Shown: positions 1 through 9,854, counted from the first letter of the stretch. The stretch is 64,000 nucleotides of DNA from Leeuwenhoekiella sp. (GCA_002708845.1 PAPI01000020.1:124001-188000), one strand, 5' to 3'. Numbers and translations: made by a program. Notes: generated by a model from the sequence alone, not told the origin.

Positions 1-1554
1 CGAACAAGCAATAAAATCGGTAAAGGTATTGCGTTTTTTAAGCAGTTTGCCATCTTCATACCAGGTTCTGCCCAGGTATTCACTGCCCCGCACGTGAGCG
101 ATGGCAAACACAAAACCAGCGTCCAGCAAACTGAGTCGGGAAGAAGAAAAAGAAGGATCTGAAGTAATCCCATAACTGCTGTATGCATATTGCAACAGCG
201 GATTGCTGCCATCAAGGCTTATTCCTTTGCGGTAAACAATCGAAATGGGAATTTTCACCCCATCACTGGCAGTTGCCCAAAGTCTGCGCGACTCGTAATT
301 AGTCTTGTCAAATTTTCCGCCTAAAACCTCAGCTTCTTTTAGAACCTCTTTTTCCTGAGTAACCATATTAAATAAAATCACCGAAGCCGGAGTATCTAAA
401 GCATTAAAAGCATACCGTAAATGAACCGTATCAAAATCAGGATTGATGCCGGTATAGGCCGTGTAGGTCTCGCTATCAAAATCCAGATAATAATCATCTG
501 TACCATCCCAGCGCTTGATATTGATCTGGTTAAGCCCTTCGCGACGCTCTTCGACCACCAGAAACTCTTCAAAAATTTCGATATCCTCAAGCAAGGTATC
601 TTCGCGATGCGGAATAACTTCCTCCCAATTATCTTTAGTCGTAGCTGAAATTGGGGTTTTAACCAGTTTAAAGTTGGTCGCTCCATCGGCATTAGTCACC
701 AGATAAAAATAATCTCCAAAATGCGAGATCCCGTATTCAAGCCCGCGGGTACGTTCCTGTACGATTTCAAAATTAAAATCGGGTCCGTTAGCGCGGCTAT
801 AGCGGTATTCTGAAGTCAGCGTGCTTGACGCACCAATAAAAATAAATTCACGCGACTTACTTTTAAATATACCTACATCAAAAGTCTCATCAAACTCCTC
901 ATAAACCAAAACATCTTCAGTTACCGAAGTGCCAAGCCTATGTCTGTAAATCTGGTTGCTACGGAGGGTTTGTGGTTCTTTACGCGTGTAGAAAAAAGTC
1001 TCATTATCGCCTGCCCAGATCGCGCGGCCCGTGGTATTTTCAATCTCCTCTGGATACAACTCCCCAGTTTTCAGATTTTTTACCTGAAGGGTATACTGCC
1101 TTCTACTCACGGTATCTGTACCAAAAGCGGCCAGTTCATTATTTTCAGAAACCGAATATCCGGCCTGCTTAAAGTAGGAGTGCCCAATCGCCATCTCATT
1201 GTTGTCAAACATGATTTCTTCAGGCGAAAGCATCGTGTTGTTGCGGCGGCAATAGAGCGGATAGTTTTTCCCTTTTTCAAAACGGGTATAATACCAGTAG
1301 CCGTTGTATTTGAAGGGTACGCTCTCATCATCCTCCTTAATGCGCGCCTTCATCTCCTCAAACAGCTGTTGTTGCAAAGGCCGGGTATGAGCCGTCATGT
1401 GCTCATAATACTGGTTTTCAGCCTCGAGATAAGCCAATACGTCGGGATGATCACGCTCGTTCATCCAGTAGTAATCGTCTGTGCGCACGTCGCCGTGCAT
1501 TTCAAGTTTATAAGGCTTTTTTAGAGCTTTGGGCGGAATAAGGGTTGTATTCAA
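1..1554 (-). CDS. ptrB: Oligopeptidase B (S9A prolyl oligopeptidase family), 3' end cut by window edge
   Basis: The reverse strand reads openly for 518 codons to the window edge. The N-terminus shows the DDYYWM signature near residue 30 that is typical of oligopeptidase B, followed by the seven-bladed propeller region (for example YYTRFEKGKNYPLYCRR, and WAGDNETFFYTRKEP near residue 180). The last visible part enters the alpha/beta-hydrolase domain (LLQYAYSSYGI, then FAIAHVRGSEYLGRTWYEDGKLL). The catalytic Ser, Asp and His lie beyond the edge, so activity cannot be judged. The family cleaves short peptides after Arg/Lys, usually in the cytoplasm, and I see no signal peptide. No ATG fits before the conserved motif; a stop lies a few codons upstream, and TTG at 1554 is the best start. 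It is transcribed divergently from the YbaB gene. Confidence 0.9.
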   Translation of the reverse strand, partial: MNTTLIPPKALKKPYKLEMHGDVRTDDYYWMNERDHPDVLAYLEAENQYYEHMTAHTRPLQQQLFEEMKARIKEDDESVPFKYNGYWYYTRFEKGKNYPLYCRRNNTMLSPEEIMFDNNEMAIGHSYFKQAGYSVSENNELAAFGTDTVSRRQYTLQVKNLKTGELYPEEIENTTGRAIWAGDNETFFYTRKEPQTLRSNQIYRHRLGTSVTEDVLVYEEFDETFDVGIFKSKSREFIFIGASSTLTSEYRYSRANGPDFNFEIVQERTRGLEYGISHFGDYFYLVTNADGATNFKLVKTPISATTKDNWEEVIPHREDTLLEDIEIFEEFLVVEERREGLNQINIKRWDGTDDYYLDFDSETYTAYTGINPDFDTVHLRYAFNALDTPASVILFNMVTQEKEVLKEAEVLGGKFDKTNYESRRLWATASDGVKIPISIVYRKGISLDGSNPLLQYAYSSYGITSDPSFSSSRLSLLDAGFVFAIAHVRGSEYLGRTWYEDGKLLKKRNTFTDFIACS

Positions 1555-1647
1555 AATAGGGTTTCGATCTAAAATTTAAGGCTGCAAAAATACGGGTTAT
1601 CTTATTAAACTTGACTAAAATTCAAAGCAGATCCCTGCTCAAAATCG

Positions 1648-1655
1648 TACTTTTG
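1648..1655 (+). promoter_or_regulatory. Putative -7 box (TACTTTTG) for the YbaB gene
   Basis: TACTTTTG matches the Bacteroidota -7 consensus TAnnTTTG and lies 24 bases before the ATG at 1680. I see no clear TTG -33 box at the usual spacing, so this is a motif match only. Confidence 0.45.
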
Positions 1656-1679
1656 TACTTCAATTTTAAAAACACAATT

Positions 1680-2003
1680 ATGTTTGGAGATATGATGGGT
1701 ATGATGGGCAAAATCAAAGAAGCCCAGCAAAAGGCCGAAGACACCAAAAAACGCCTGGAGACGGTTTATATTGACGAAAAAAGCAGCGACGGTTTGCTTG
1801 AAGTAACGGTAAGCGTTGCCGGAGCGGTTAAAAAAATAAATATTCAGGATGAACTTCTGCAAGATAAAGAACAACTGGAAGATTATCTAATCCTTACGCT
1901 TAACAAAGCGCTAAGCCGCGCCAAAGCAAGCTATGAGCAGGAACTGGCTGCTGTTGCCAAAGCCGGAATGCCAGACATACCCGGTCTTGATATGTTTAAA
2001 TAG
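1680..2003 (+). CDS. YbaB/EbfC family nucleoid-associated protein
   Basis: This 107-residue protein has the YbaB/EbfC layout: an N-terminal Met/Gly-rich [18 protein letters not shown] helix, a central strand segment ([17 protein letters not shown]) and a C-terminal helix rich in Ala and Glu, ending in a [11 protein letters not shown] tail like those of flavobacterial homologues. The family forms dimers that bind DNA and coat the nucleoid. The ATG at 1680 is preferred over an upstream start at 1611, because the family begins with this Met-rich stretch and a -7 box sits just upstream. The next gene follows after 6 bases, suggesting co-transcription. Confidence 0.9.
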   Translation: MFGDMMGMMGKIKEAQQKAEDTKKRLETVYIDEKSSDGLLEVTVSVAGAVKKINIQDELLQDKEQLEDYLILTLNKALSRAKASYEQELAAVAKAGMPDIPGLDMFK

Positions 2004-2315
<312 letters not shown>

Positions 2316-2335
2316 TCCTCAAAAATCTAGATTTT

Positions 2336-2719
2336 ATGCTTAAAGGTGTACATCACATTGCCATCATATGCTCAGATTACGAGCGGTCAAAAGCTTTTTA
2401 TACCGAAATTCTTGGACTGAGTATTCTGGCTGAAACATTTCGCGAAGCGCGAAACTCCTACAAATTAGACCTCGCGCTTAATGGTAATTATGTCATCGAA
2501 TTGTTTTCATTTCTCAATCCTCCCAAACGCACATCAAGGCCGGAAGCCTCCGGATTAAGACATTTGGCTTTTGCCGTAAATGATTTAGACGAAATGATTA
2601 AGCATTTAAAAAATAATGGAGTTGTTATCGAAGCCATACGCACTGATGAACATACCGGCAAACGCTTTACCTTTTTTGCAGATCCAGACCACTTACCGCT
2701 TGAGCTCTATGAACTTTAA
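2336..2719 (+). CDS. VOC-family metalloprotein similar to E. coli YaeR (GloA2-type)
   Basis: This 127-residue protein closely resembles E. coli YaeR: it begins MLKGVHHIAIICSDYERSK, continues with FREARNSYKLDLALNG and YVIELFSF, and ends [15 protein letters not shown]. These carry the usual vicinal-oxygen-chelate metal ligands: His in HHIAI, Glu in YVIELFSF, His in GLRHLAF and Glu near the C-terminus. The family is related to glyoxalase I, but the substrate of YaeR-type proteins is not settled. The ATG at 2336 is chosen because it matches the family start; an upstream in-frame extension to 2309 would overlap the previous gene. The last 11 bases overlap the start of the GH5 gene. Confidence 0.88.
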   Translation: MLKGVHHIAIICSDYERSKAFYTEILGLSILAETFREARNSYKLDLALNGNYVIELFSFLNPPKRTSRPEASGLRHLAFAVNDLDEMIKHLKNNGVVIEAIRTDEHTGKRFTFFADPDHLPLELYEL

Positions 2720-3737
2720 TGACATTATAGATAGCACAAAACTCGTGCTGTTAGTTTGTTTATGCCTAAGCTGTAGTTCAGAAGAAAAGCCGAGCGTGCG
2801 CACTACTGAAAACAGTGTTTACACAACTGATAAAGAGCAAATTTTTAAAAACGGCATTCCGGTACACCTCAATGGCGTCAATGCGCTTAATAGTTTTGGG
2901 ATTGATGATTCCGCATTAATGCAGGATTGGAATATTAAGATTGTTCGCGAGTTCATTGGCAATTTAAGAGAACAACCCATTGCCGGTAATCCTGTAAGAG
3001 ATTCAAAAAATCAATGGTTGCATCCACTTCAGGAAATTGTAGAAATGCACCGACAAAATGGTAGAGTAACAATTCTATGTCCCTTTGGCTGGGTTGACTC
3101 TACTGGAAATCAACAACTTTTTACCGGCTTAAATCCATCAGAGCAAGTCTTTTTTGAAGCTTACAAAGAGCGCATGAAGTCTATAGCAAACCAATTTAAA
3201 GGACAAAGCGATGTTTGGATTGAATTGTGGAATGAGCCTTATGCCTTTGATAACAGTAAGGGGTATACACACAACCTCTGGTTAGAGGATCAATTGGAGA
3301 TGATTCAAAACCTTAGAGAAACCGGTTTTGATAATATTATTCTCGTTCCCGGAAACGCTCAGGGACAATCTGAGGAGGCTATACTCGCTTTAGGCAATCA
3401 AATCACAACGACTTTTAGAAATATTGTTTTTGATTTACACGCTTATGAAAATTGGCTTATCGGCACCAGTGAAACGACTATTCAAAACCGAATCAAAAAA
3501 CTAAAAAACCTCAACTTCCCGATAATTTTTGGAGAAATCGGTGTTATAAACGCTAGTGGGTTAATGCAGGTGCAAGCTTTTCTCAAAGTTGCTAATCAAA
3601 CACAAACGCCGACCTTAGCCTGGATTTGGAAAAGCGATCAAAATGATCAAAATGCCCTTCTGGACAGTCAAAATAACCCGAATGATCTGAACAATAATTC
3701 CTGGGGGACTACATTCTTCAAATTTCTTACAGACTAA
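2709..3737 (+). CDS. Glycoside hydrolase family 5-like lipoprotein
   Basis: A 342-residue predicted surface or periplasmic lipoprotein: the N-terminus has a hydrophobic stretch ending in a CLSC lipobox (Cys22). The body has the GH5 TIM-barrel signatures: [11 protein letters not shown] with the probable acid/base Glu176, and PIIFGEIG with the probable nucleophile Glu276; HAY near residue 245 also fits. GH5 enzymes cleave beta-linked glucans, mannans or related glycans; the substrate cannot be told here. The ATG at 2709 lies inside the preceding VOC gene (11-base overlap), which suggests translational coupling even though the two functions look unrelated. The 3' end overlaps the convergent LLM gene by 11 bases. 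Confidence 0.82.
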   Translation: MNFNDIIDSTKLVLLVCLCLSCSSEEKPSVRTTENSVYTTDKEQIFKNGIPVHLNGVNALNSFGIDDSALMQDWNIKIVREFIGNLREQPIAGNPVRDSKNQWLHPLQEIVEMHRQNGRVTILCPFGWVDSTGNQQLFTGLNPSEQVFFEAYKERMKSIANQFKGQSDVWIELWNEPYAFDNSKGYTHNLWLEDQLEMIQNLRETGFDNIILVPGNAQGQSEEAILALGNQITTTFRNIVFDLHAYENWLIGTSETTIQNRIKKLKNLNFPIIFGEIGVINASGLMQVQAFLKVANQTQTPTLAWIWKSDQNDQNALLDSQNNPNDLNNNSWGTTFFKFLTD

Positions 3738-4755
3738 CCGCCGACCTGTTTGAATTAAAAACTTCGCTGACCAGTTTGTAAGACTTTAAACGCGCCTCGT
3801 GGTCATAGATATTAGAGATTACAATAAGCTCATCAACCTGAGTTTGTTCTCTAAATTTTTCCAAACCAGTCGCGACTGTCTGCGGCGATCCTATAAAACT
3901 ATAGCGCATCATATGCTCTATTTGTGCCTGCTCGTGAGGCAGCCACTCCCCTTCCATACTATCAACCGGCGGACCTAGTGGTTTACGCGTATTGCGTATT
4001 ACACCCAACATAAACCGCTTTGCACTGGTTGCCAGGCGTTGCGCTTCGGCATCGGTATCAGCAACGATGACATTTACACAAGCCATCGTATAGGGTTTAT
4101 CCAGCTGTTTGGAAGGTTGAAAATGCTGATGGTATAAATGCAGCGCGTCGTGCAGGTGCGCAGGAGCGAAATGACTGGCAAAAGCATAAGGCAATCCCTT
4201 TTTACCGGCTAATTCTGCACTAAACGTGCTTGAGCCCAAAAGATATAATGGAATATCAAGCCCCTCTCCGGGAATTGCACGCACAGCTCCTGTACTGTTT
4301 TCTTCAGAAAGATAGAGTTGTAATTCGTCAATATTATTTGGGAAATCCTGTACAGTTTCCTGTTGGTAACGCCTCAAAGCCATTGCTGTACGTGGGTCTG
4401 TACCCGGTGCCCTGCCCAATCCAAGATCGATACGATCAGGAAACAGTGTTGCGAGGGTTCCGAACTGCTCTGCTACGATTAAAGGAGCATGATTGGGAAG
4501 CATTACCCCGCCCGAACCTACACGAATACGACTCGTGTGCTCCGCAATATGAGAAATGAGCAAAACCGGCGAAGCACTGGCCAGGCTTTCCATATTGTGA
4601 TGTTCAGAAATCCAAAAACGTTTATAACCCAGACGTTCAACGTGCTGAGCAAGTTCAAGACTACGTGCGATCGCATCGCTTCGGGTTGCACCTTCAACCA
4701 CAGGCACCAGGTCAAGAACTGAAAATGGAGTATTTTTTAAATTGGAATATTGCAT
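3727..4755 (-). CDS. LLM-class flavin-dependent oxidoreductase (YhbW-like)
   Basis: This 342-residue protein has the bacterial-luciferase-like fold markers: [20 protein letters not shown] near residue 45, [25 protein letters not shown], and [20 protein letters not shown], all closely similar to E. coli YhbW. Members use reduced FMN or F420 to oxidise small molecules; most Bacteroidota lack F420, so FMN is likely, with an unknown substrate. The C-terminus ([26 protein letters not shown]) is typical. It stands alone, convergent with the GH5 gene (11-base overlap), and is divergent from the small lipoprotein at 4880. Confidence 0.88.
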   Translation of the reverse strand: MQYSNLKNTPFSVLDLVPVVEGATRSDAIARSLELAQHVERLGYKRFWISEHHNMESLASASPVLLISHIAEHTSRIRVGSGGVMLPNHAPLIVAEQFGTLATLFPDRIDLGLGRAPGTDPRTAMALRRYQQETVQDFPNNIDELQLYLSEENSTGAVRAIPGEGLDIPLYLLGSSTFSAELAGKKGLPYAFASHFAPAHLHDALHLYHQHFQPSKQLDKPYTMACVNVIVADTDAEAQRLATSAKRFMLGVIRNTRKPLGPPVDSMEGEWLPHEQAQIEHMMRYSFIGSPQTVATGLEKFREQTQVDELIVISNIYDHEARLKSYKLVSEVFNSNRSAVSL

Positions 4756-4853
4756 ACTAAACTAGTCTGCAAAAATGCGGCCTCCTTACAGTTTTGATTT
4801 AATACAAATCTATATAAAGCGTTAAAGGCTTAGGCTGAGAATATCAGCCTCTC

Positions 4854-4861
4854 TAACTTTG
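4854..4861 (+). promoter_or_regulatory. Putative -7 box (TAACTTTG)
   Basis: TAACTTTG fits the Bacteroidota -7 consensus and lies 18 bases before the ATG of the lipoprotein at 4880. No convincing -33 TTG is at the expected distance. Confidence 0.4.
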
Positions 4862-4879
4862 TTTTATAAATTTATCGCT

Positions 4880-5314
4880 ATGAAATTTCTTGTTTCTTTT
4901 ATGGCTGTGTTTCTACTGTTTAGTTGCGACCAGTCGAAAAAAGCAAATACTGAAACATTCCCGGTCAAAGCAGGCTGTTATGGTTATGCTGAAGATGGAA
5001 CAAAAATCACATTTCAAATTACGCGAGTAGATCCTCTTGTACAGGGAACCCTAATTTACGACTGGGCCGAAAAGGATCGCAATTCCGGAAGCTTTAACGG
5101 CAGTTATGAAAATGGTTTGATTTTAGGTACCTATTCTTTTGTTTCAGAAGGAACAGAATCCAGTCGGGAAATTGCCTTTAGAGTTAAGGACTCAGTACTT
5201 CTTGAAGGTTATGGCGAGAAGCAATCAAGCGGTAAAATGACTACCTTTATAAATACCGGTGATTTAAAGTTTGAAGAGCGCTTTAAATTGACTTTGGGGA
5301 AATGTCAGAATTAA
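4880..5314 (+). CDS. Hypothetical lipoprotein
   Basis: A 144-residue protein with a clear lipoprotein signal (MKFLVSFMAVFLLFSCDQS, lipobox LFSC). The mature part is probably beta-rich: CYGYAEDGTKITFQITRV, then GSFNGSYENGLILGTYSFVSEG, and a final KCQN. The two Cys near the ends of the mature domain (GCYGY and GKCQN) could pair in the periplasm. I do not recognise a named family. ATG at 4880 is preferred over 4859 because it gives a compact signal peptide and follows a -7 box. It is a single gene facing the LacI-type regulator in the same direction, separated by about 165 bases. Confidence 0.75.
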   Translation: MKFLVSFMAVFLLFSCDQSKKANTETFPVKAGCYGYAEDGTKITFQITRVDPLVQGTLIYDWAEKDRNSGSFNGSYENGLILGTYSFVSEGTESSREIAFRVKDSVLLEGYGEKQSSGKMTTFINTGDLKFEERFKLTLGKCQN

Positions 5315-5403
5315 AACAATTTTAAAGTATGTTCCCCATAAGGGGTTAAGAAGAAAATTGAGAGATTACAGATATGTTGTATCGACGCACATACTTTAGT
5401 CGA

Positions 5404-5411
5404 TAAATTTG
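5404..5411 (+). promoter_or_regulatory. Putative -7 box (TAAATTTG) for the LacI-type regulator
   Basis: TAAATTTG fits TAnnTTTG, and a TTG lies upstream at 5377-5379, but the 24-base spacer is longer than the usual 19-21. The 5' untranslated region would be about 65 bases. Confidence 0.35.
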
Positions 5412-5479
5412 ACATCATTCCCTTTAACTGGCAATTTTTAGGTACATTTAAAATTCCTAAATCGTTTATGTAAGCACCC

Positions 5480-6517
5480 ATGAAAAAAAAGCGACCTTCG
5501 TTGCGCGATATTGCCGAAGTTTTAAATGTGTCGACTACGACGGTTTCTTTTGTTCTTAATGGAAAAGGAGAAGAGAAAAAGATATCAAAACAACTTATAG
5601 AGCGGGTTGAAAACTACCTGAAAGAGATTGATTATAAACCCAATCTCATTGCGCGCAGTCTGCGTACTGGCAATAGCCACATCATTGTATTTATGGTTGA
5701 AGATGTGAGTAATCACTTCTTTTCTAAGGTTGGCCGTATCCTCGAAGATATATCCTACAAACACGATTATCGCGTTTTGTTTTGCAGTACAGAGAATGAC
5801 GCAAAACGTACCCGTGAGCATATTGAGATCTTTAAAGAGCGGCAGGTAGATGGTTTTATCATCGTGCCACCTCCTGGAATAAAGGAAGAAATTCAGGATC
5901 TTAAGAATAATGGTCTTCCGGTGGTCTTGTTTGACCGAAAAATTGAGGGGATCGATATTGACTCGGTTTTACTTAACAATTATGAGGGCGCAAAACAAAC
6001 CACCCAGCATTTAATAGACCAGGGATTTAAGAAAATAGCCTTTATTACCATTGATCTCGATCAAAATCAAATGCACGATCGTCTGAAAGGTTATAAACAG
6101 ACAGTAAAAGAAGCGGGACTTGATGAGTATATTTTAACCCTGCCTTACGATACAGATCGTGTTGCAGAATCCCGAAAGAAAATAAAAGACTTTATTGCTG
6201 CTCACCCTGAACTGGACTCTGTATTTTTTGCAACTAACTACCTTTCACAGAGCGGAATAAAAACATTACACCAAATTGATTCAAATTTGGTAAGTAACTT
6301 AGGCATTATCAGCTTTGACGACAGCTATTTCTTTGAAATGTACGCCCCGACTATTTCGGCTTACGCACAGCCCATAGAGTTAATGGGAAAAGAACTCATG
6401 CGCATTATGTTTGATCGTATAAAGCAGAAATCGGAGCCTTCAAAGCACGAAGAGATAAGCCTCGACGGCGAACTCATTGTAAGAGAATCTTCATTAAAAA
6501 AATATACCCGCCTTTAA
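5480..6517 (+). CDS. LacI/GalR family transcriptional regulator
   Basis: This 345-residue protein begins with the LacI helix-turn-helix (SLRDIAEVLNVSTTTVSFVLNGKG) and the hinge region (YKPNLIARSLRTGNSHIIVFMVED), followed by a periplasmic-binding-protein-like effector domain: GFIIVPPPG, PVVLFDRK, GYKQTVKEAGL, FFATNYLSQSGIKTL, GIISFDD, and QPIELMGKELMRIMFDRI. Such proteins bind palindromic operators and respond to sugars or sugar phosphates. No sugar-uptake or sugar-degradation operon adjoins it, so the regulon is unclear; the GH5 gene 1.7 kb upstream is one guess. A perfect hairpin terminator follows it. Confidence 0.93.
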   Translation: MKKKRPSLRDIAEVLNVSTTTVSFVLNGKGEEKKISKQLIERVENYLKEIDYKPNLIARSLRTGNSHIIVFMVEDVSNHFFSKVGRILEDISYKHDYRVLFCSTENDAKRTREHIEIFKERQVDGFIIVPPPGIKEEIQDLKNNGLPVVLFDRKIEGIDIDSVLLNNYEGAKQTTQHLIDQGFKKIAFITIDLDQNQMHDRLKGYKQTVKEAGLDEYILTLPYDTDRVAESRKKIKDFIAAHPELDSVFFATNYLSQSGIKTLHQIDSNLVSNLGIISFDDSYFFEMYAPTISAYAQPIELMGKELMRIMFDRIKQKSEPSKHEEISLDGELIVRESSLKKYTRL

Positions 6518-6587
6518 AGCGCAGGTATTTTTATAATTTTCAGCTGTTAGAGATTTTTTTAAGTATCGACTACTTATTCTATTGAAT

Positions 6588-6617
6588 AAAAAGACCCGGC
6601 CAGTGCCGGGTCTTTTT
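6588..6617. terminator. Strong bidirectional terminator
   Basis: A perfect 13-base-pair stem (AAAAAGACCCGGC paired with GCCGGGTCTTTTT) with the four-base loop CAGT. It has A-runs on one side and T-runs on the other, so it can end both the LacI-type gene (plus) and the convergent kbl operon (minus). Confidence 0.93.
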
Positions 6618-6636
6618 ATTTTAGTTTTAGCGTCTT

Positions 6637-7824
6637 TTAAATCACTCCTAATTCCTTACCCACTTTGGTAAAAGCCTTTACGGCTTTTGTAATATGATCA
6701 TCTTCGTGCGCTGCAGATAGCTGCACACGAATACGCGCTTTCCCCTTTGGCACCACAGGATAAAAGAACGCAATAACATAAATCCCTTCATCTAATAATT
6801 TAGCTGCAAATTCCTGAGCCAGTTTTGCATCGTAAAGCATAATGGGAACGATGGGGTGCTCACCCGGAATAATGTCGAATCCGGCAGCGGTCATTTCGTT
6901 TCTAAAACGTTTTGCATTGTTTTGTACTTTGGCAATCAAATCACCCGAGGCACTAAGCATATCAATAGCTTTGATTGACGCACCTGCGATTGCCGGAGCC
7001 AACGTATTGGAGAACAAATACGGTCTTGACTTTTGGCGCAACATATCTACAATCTCTTTGCGAGCTGCAGTAAAACCACCGGATGCTCCACCAAGAGCTT
7101 TCCCATAAGTACCCGTGATAATGTCAACACGTCCCATCACGTTATTATACTCGTGAGTTCCTTTACCGTTCTCACCAATAAAACCTGTAGCATGGCAATC
7201 ATCTACCATTACCATTGCGTCATACTTCTCAGCCAGATCGCAAATTTTATCAAGTTGTGCGATGGTACCATCCATAGAGAATACCCCATCGGTTACAATA
7301 AGACGTCTGCGAGCACCTGAGGCTTTTTTGAGTTCTTCCTCTAAAGCTTCCATATCATTGTTCTTGTAACGATGCCGTTGTGCTTTACAAAGTCTGATCC
7401 CGTCAATAATACTGGCGTGATTCAATTCATCTGAAATAATCGCGTCTTCTGCGGTAAGAATAGGTTCAAAAAGTCCGCCATTTGCGTCAAAAGCCGCTGC
7501 ATAAAGAATACAATCTTCCATCCCAAGAAATTCTGCAGTTTTGCGCTCCAGTTCCTTGTGCACGTCCTGAGTTCCGCAGATAAAACGCACTGACGACATC
7601 CCATAACCGTGAGAGTTTATCGTATCTATACTGGCTTTGATGATATCAGGGTGCGAAGAAAGCCCAAGATAATTATTTGCACAAAAATTAAGGACTTCGC
7701 TCCCCTGCTTCGTATTGATCTCCGCACTTTGAGGTGTCGTAATTATGCGTTCCTCTTTGTAAAGTCCGGCTTCCTTTATTTCTTCTAATTCTTCCTGTAT
7801 TTGATTTCTTACTGATGTAAACAT
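6637..7824 (-). CDS. kbl: Glycine C-acetyltransferase (2-amino-3-ketobutyrate CoA ligase)
   Basis: This 395-residue protein is a PLP-dependent alpha-oxoamine synthase of the Kbl type. Visible markers are the [14 protein letters not shown] motif, [19 protein letters not shown], and the PLP lysine in [14 protein letters not shown]. The length matches Kbl (about 395-400). It converts 2-amino-3-ketobutyrate and CoA to glycine and acetyl-CoA, the second step of threonine breakdown. The gene immediately upstream (10-base gap) encodes the matching dehydrogenase, so the pair forms an operon. A -33/-7 promoter is not obvious within the short gap. Confidence 0.95.
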   Translation of the reverse strand: MFTSVRNQIQEELEEIKEAGLYKEERIITTPQSAEINTKQGSEVLNFCANNYLGLSSHPDIIKASIDTINSHGYGMSSVRFICGTQDVHKELERKTAEFLGMEDCILYAAAFDANGGLFEPILTAEDAIISDELNHASIIDGIRLCKAQRHRYKNNDMEALEEELKKASGARRRLIVTDGVFSMDGTIAQLDKICDLAEKYDAMVMVDDCHATGFIGENGKGTHEYNNVMGRVDIITGTYGKALGGASGGFTAARKEIVDMLRQKSRPYLFSNTLAPAIAGASIKAIDMLSASGDLIAKVQNNAKRFRNEMTAAGFDIIPGEHPIVPIMLYDAKLAQEFAAKLLDEGIYVIAFFYPVVPKGKARIRVQLSAAHEDDHITKAVKAFTKVGKELGVI

Positions 7825-7834
7825 GTTTTAATTT

Positions 7835-8797
7835 TTAAGCGTGCATCAACGCGTTAGCTCTTTTTTTCTGTTCAAGACGGTATAACATTTCTTCAGTCAT
7901 ACGTTCTAAATCATATTCGGGCTCCCAACCCCAGTCCATTCTTGCTGCAGTATCATCAAGAGAAATAGGCCAGCTTTCAGCTATTTGCTGTCTCCTATCG
8001 GGATTATAACTAACCTCAAAATCGGGGTAATGTTTCTGAATTTCTTCCGCAATCATTTCTGGAGAGAAACTGATTCCCTGAATATTATAACCTACTCTGC
8101 TTATAGCACGTTTTGGTGCTTCCATCATTCTAATAGTTGCTGCAATAGCGTCTTCCATGTAAAGCATAGGCAAATGGGTCTCTGGATTTAGATAGCACTC
8201 AAAATTCTCGTGATTTACAGCTTTATGAAAAATTGCCACTGCATAATCAGTAGTTCCGCCTCCCGGCATGGCCTCATGACTGATCAAGCCTGGGTATCTC
8301 AGACAACGTACATCCATCCCATAACGTTGATTGTAGTAACTCGCCCAGTTTTCACCTGCAACTTTACTTATACCATATACCGTGGTAGGATTTAGCGGAA
8401 AATCATTCGAGGTGCTTCCACTGCGCGAATCCGGACCGAAAACAGCGATCGAACTTGGGAAAAATATTTTTTTAATTCCATTCAATCGAGCAGCCTCAAG
8501 TACATTAAAAAAAGTTGAGTTATTCAAATCCCAGGTTCTTAAGGGCTCTTCCTCCCCTTTCGCTGAAAGGATAGCGGCAAGGTGATAAACTTCGGTAACC
8601 TGATACTTGCGAATCAAGGCATCCAACGCCTCAAAATTAGTGGCATCCAGTTTTTCACAAACACAATCAAATTGATTGTCTACACGAATATCTGTGGCAA
8701 TAACTGCTTCAGAACCGTAATGATAAATCAATGCCTGTGTTAGTGCGGTCCCTAGCTGACCAAAAGCGCCTGTAATAAGAATTTTTTGTGCTTTCAT
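7835..8797 (-). CDS. L-threonine 3-dehydrogenase, NAD-dependent epimerase (short-chain) type
   Basis: A 320-residue extended short-chain dehydrogenase: Rossmann motif ILITGAFGQLGTAL at the start, YHLAAILSAKGEEEP, FFPSSIAVFGPDS, and the catalytic Tyr-Lys in TVYGISKVAGE, followed by RCLRYPGLISHEAMPGGGTTDYA, a signature of the UDP-galactose-epimerase-like threonine dehydrogenases. It oxidises threonine to 2-amino-3-ketobutyrate. It is the first gene of an operon with kbl (10-base gap), and a divergent Lrp/AsnC regulator starts 165 bases away. Confidence 0.93.
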   Translation of the reverse strand: MKAQKILITGAFGQLGTALTQALIYHYGSEAVIATDIRVDNQFDCVCEKLDATNFEALDALIRKYQVTEVYHLAAILSAKGEEEPLRTWDLNNSTFFNVLEAARLNGIKKIFFPSSIAVFGPDSRSGSTSNDFPLNPTTVYGISKVAGENWASYYNQRYGMDVRCLRYPGLISHEAMPGGGTTDYAVAIFHKAVNHENFECYLNPETHLPMLYMEDAIAATIRMMEAPKRAISRVGYNIQGISFSPEMIAEEIQKHYPDFEVSYNPDRRQQIAESWPISLDDTAARMDWGWEPEYDLERMTEEMLYRLEQKKRANALMHA

Positions 8798-8962
8798 AAC
8801 CTTATATTTTCAATATAAAATTAGAAAACATAAGATGATTTCAAGTTAAATTCCTGCTAATGTCCATAATTTAAGTATTTTTAACTGAAAAATACATTTT
8901 TTGAAGATTATTATTATAAAGCTTGGGATAAACGACCTGCTTACCAGTAAATTTTGCTGTTT

Positions 8963-9424
8963 ATGGAAGTACTTGACGAAACTGACTTAAAAATTTTGCG
9001 CATCTTACAGGAAGATGCTAAAAAGACAACTAAAGAAATTGCCGAACAATTGCATCTTACCGCCTCGCCGGTCTATGAACGTATAAGGCGCCTGGAAAAG
9101 AAAGGATATATTAAAAATTACGTCGCCCTGCTCGATAAGAAAATGCTCAACAGGCCGGTAACTGCGATTTGTATGGTATCCCTACGCTATCACAATGAGG
9201 GTTTTATTGATACTTTTGAACGCCAAATAAAAGAGCTGGTAGAAGTTCAGGAATGCTATCATATGGCCGGAAAGGTTGACTTCTTCCTTAAAATCCATTT
9301 AGAAAGCCTGGATATGTATCACGAATTTGTACGCTCTAAACTGTCAAAAATCGCAAACATTGGAGTTCTGGAAAGTTATTTTGTCCTAAAAGAGATTTAC
9401 AACACCACGGCGATAGATATTTAA
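8963..9424 (+). CDS. Lrp/AsnC family transcriptional regulator
   Basis: A 153-residue protein with an N-terminal winged helix-turn-helix (ETDLKILRILQEDAKKTTKEIA, then ASPVYERIRRLEKKGYIKNYVALLD) and a C-terminal RAM ligand-binding domain (CYHMAGKVDFFLKIH near residue 95). Lrp/AsnC proteins form octamers and often sense amino acids. It is transcribed away from the threonine dehydrogenase-kbl operon from a shared 165-base region, so it is a likely regulator of that operon (inference from position). ATG at 8963 is preferred over an upstream TTG because it gives the usual MExLDxTDLKIL start. Confidence 0.92.
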   Translation: MEVLDETDLKILRILQEDAKKTTKEIAEQLHLTASPVYERIRRLEKKGYIKNYVALLDKKMLNRPVTAICMVSLRYHNEGFIDTFERQIKELVEVQECYHMAGKVDFFLKIHLESLDMYHEFVRSKLSKIANIGVLESYFVLKEIYNTTAIDI

Positions 9425-9440
9425 AATTGCAGTAAGGGCT

Positions 9441-9854
9441 TTAGTTAAGATAACCGTTATATACTTCTGTAAGGATCTGTAATAACTTATCACGGGATAC
9501 AGGCTTAACAATATAATCTTTAAGTTCCTCATATTGTCTGGCGCGCTCCAAGTCGTCGTCCTGATTTGAAGAAGTCACTAAATAGATTTGACTTTCTTTA
9601 TATAATTCTGGCTTGAGTTTTCGATATTCTTCTAAAAAACCCCACCCATCAAGATAAGGCATATTTATATCCAGTAGAACCAGATCAGGCGTTCTAATAT
9701 TTGACTCAAGACGATCCTTAAACAAATTTATAGCCTGCTCACCATCTGTACAACATTCCACACTCAAGTTTTGAGATAGACCTTTTAAAATATGGGATGC
9801 TACATACAGATAAACATCATCATCATCTACGATCAATACATCTGATTTTTTCAT
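9441..9854 (-). CDS. Single-domain response regulator (CheY-like)
   Basis: A 137-residue receiver domain with nothing attached. The acidic cluster (VLIVDDDDVYLYV), phospho-acceptor Asp in LVLLDINMPYLDGWGFL, Thr/Ser in YLVTSSNQDDD and Lys in DYIVKPVSRD are all intact. Its start overlaps the stop of the histidine kinase upstream by 4 bases (ATGA), so the two are translationally coupled partners. Without an output domain it probably acts through protein-protein contacts or a phosphorelay. It converges on the Lrp gene with a 16-base gap. Confidence 0.93.
   Translation of the reverse strand: MKKSDVLIVDDDDVYLYVASHILKGLSQNLSVECCTDGEQAINLFKDRLESNIRTPDLVLLDINMPYLDGWGFLEEYRKLKPELYKESQIYLVTSSNQDDDLERARQYEELKDYIVKPVSRDKLLQILTEVYNGYLN

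Noticed and set aside
940-1524. Open frame of 194 codons on the plus strand
   Set aside because: It is antisense to the oligopeptidase B gene, whose motifs are clear, and shows no family features.
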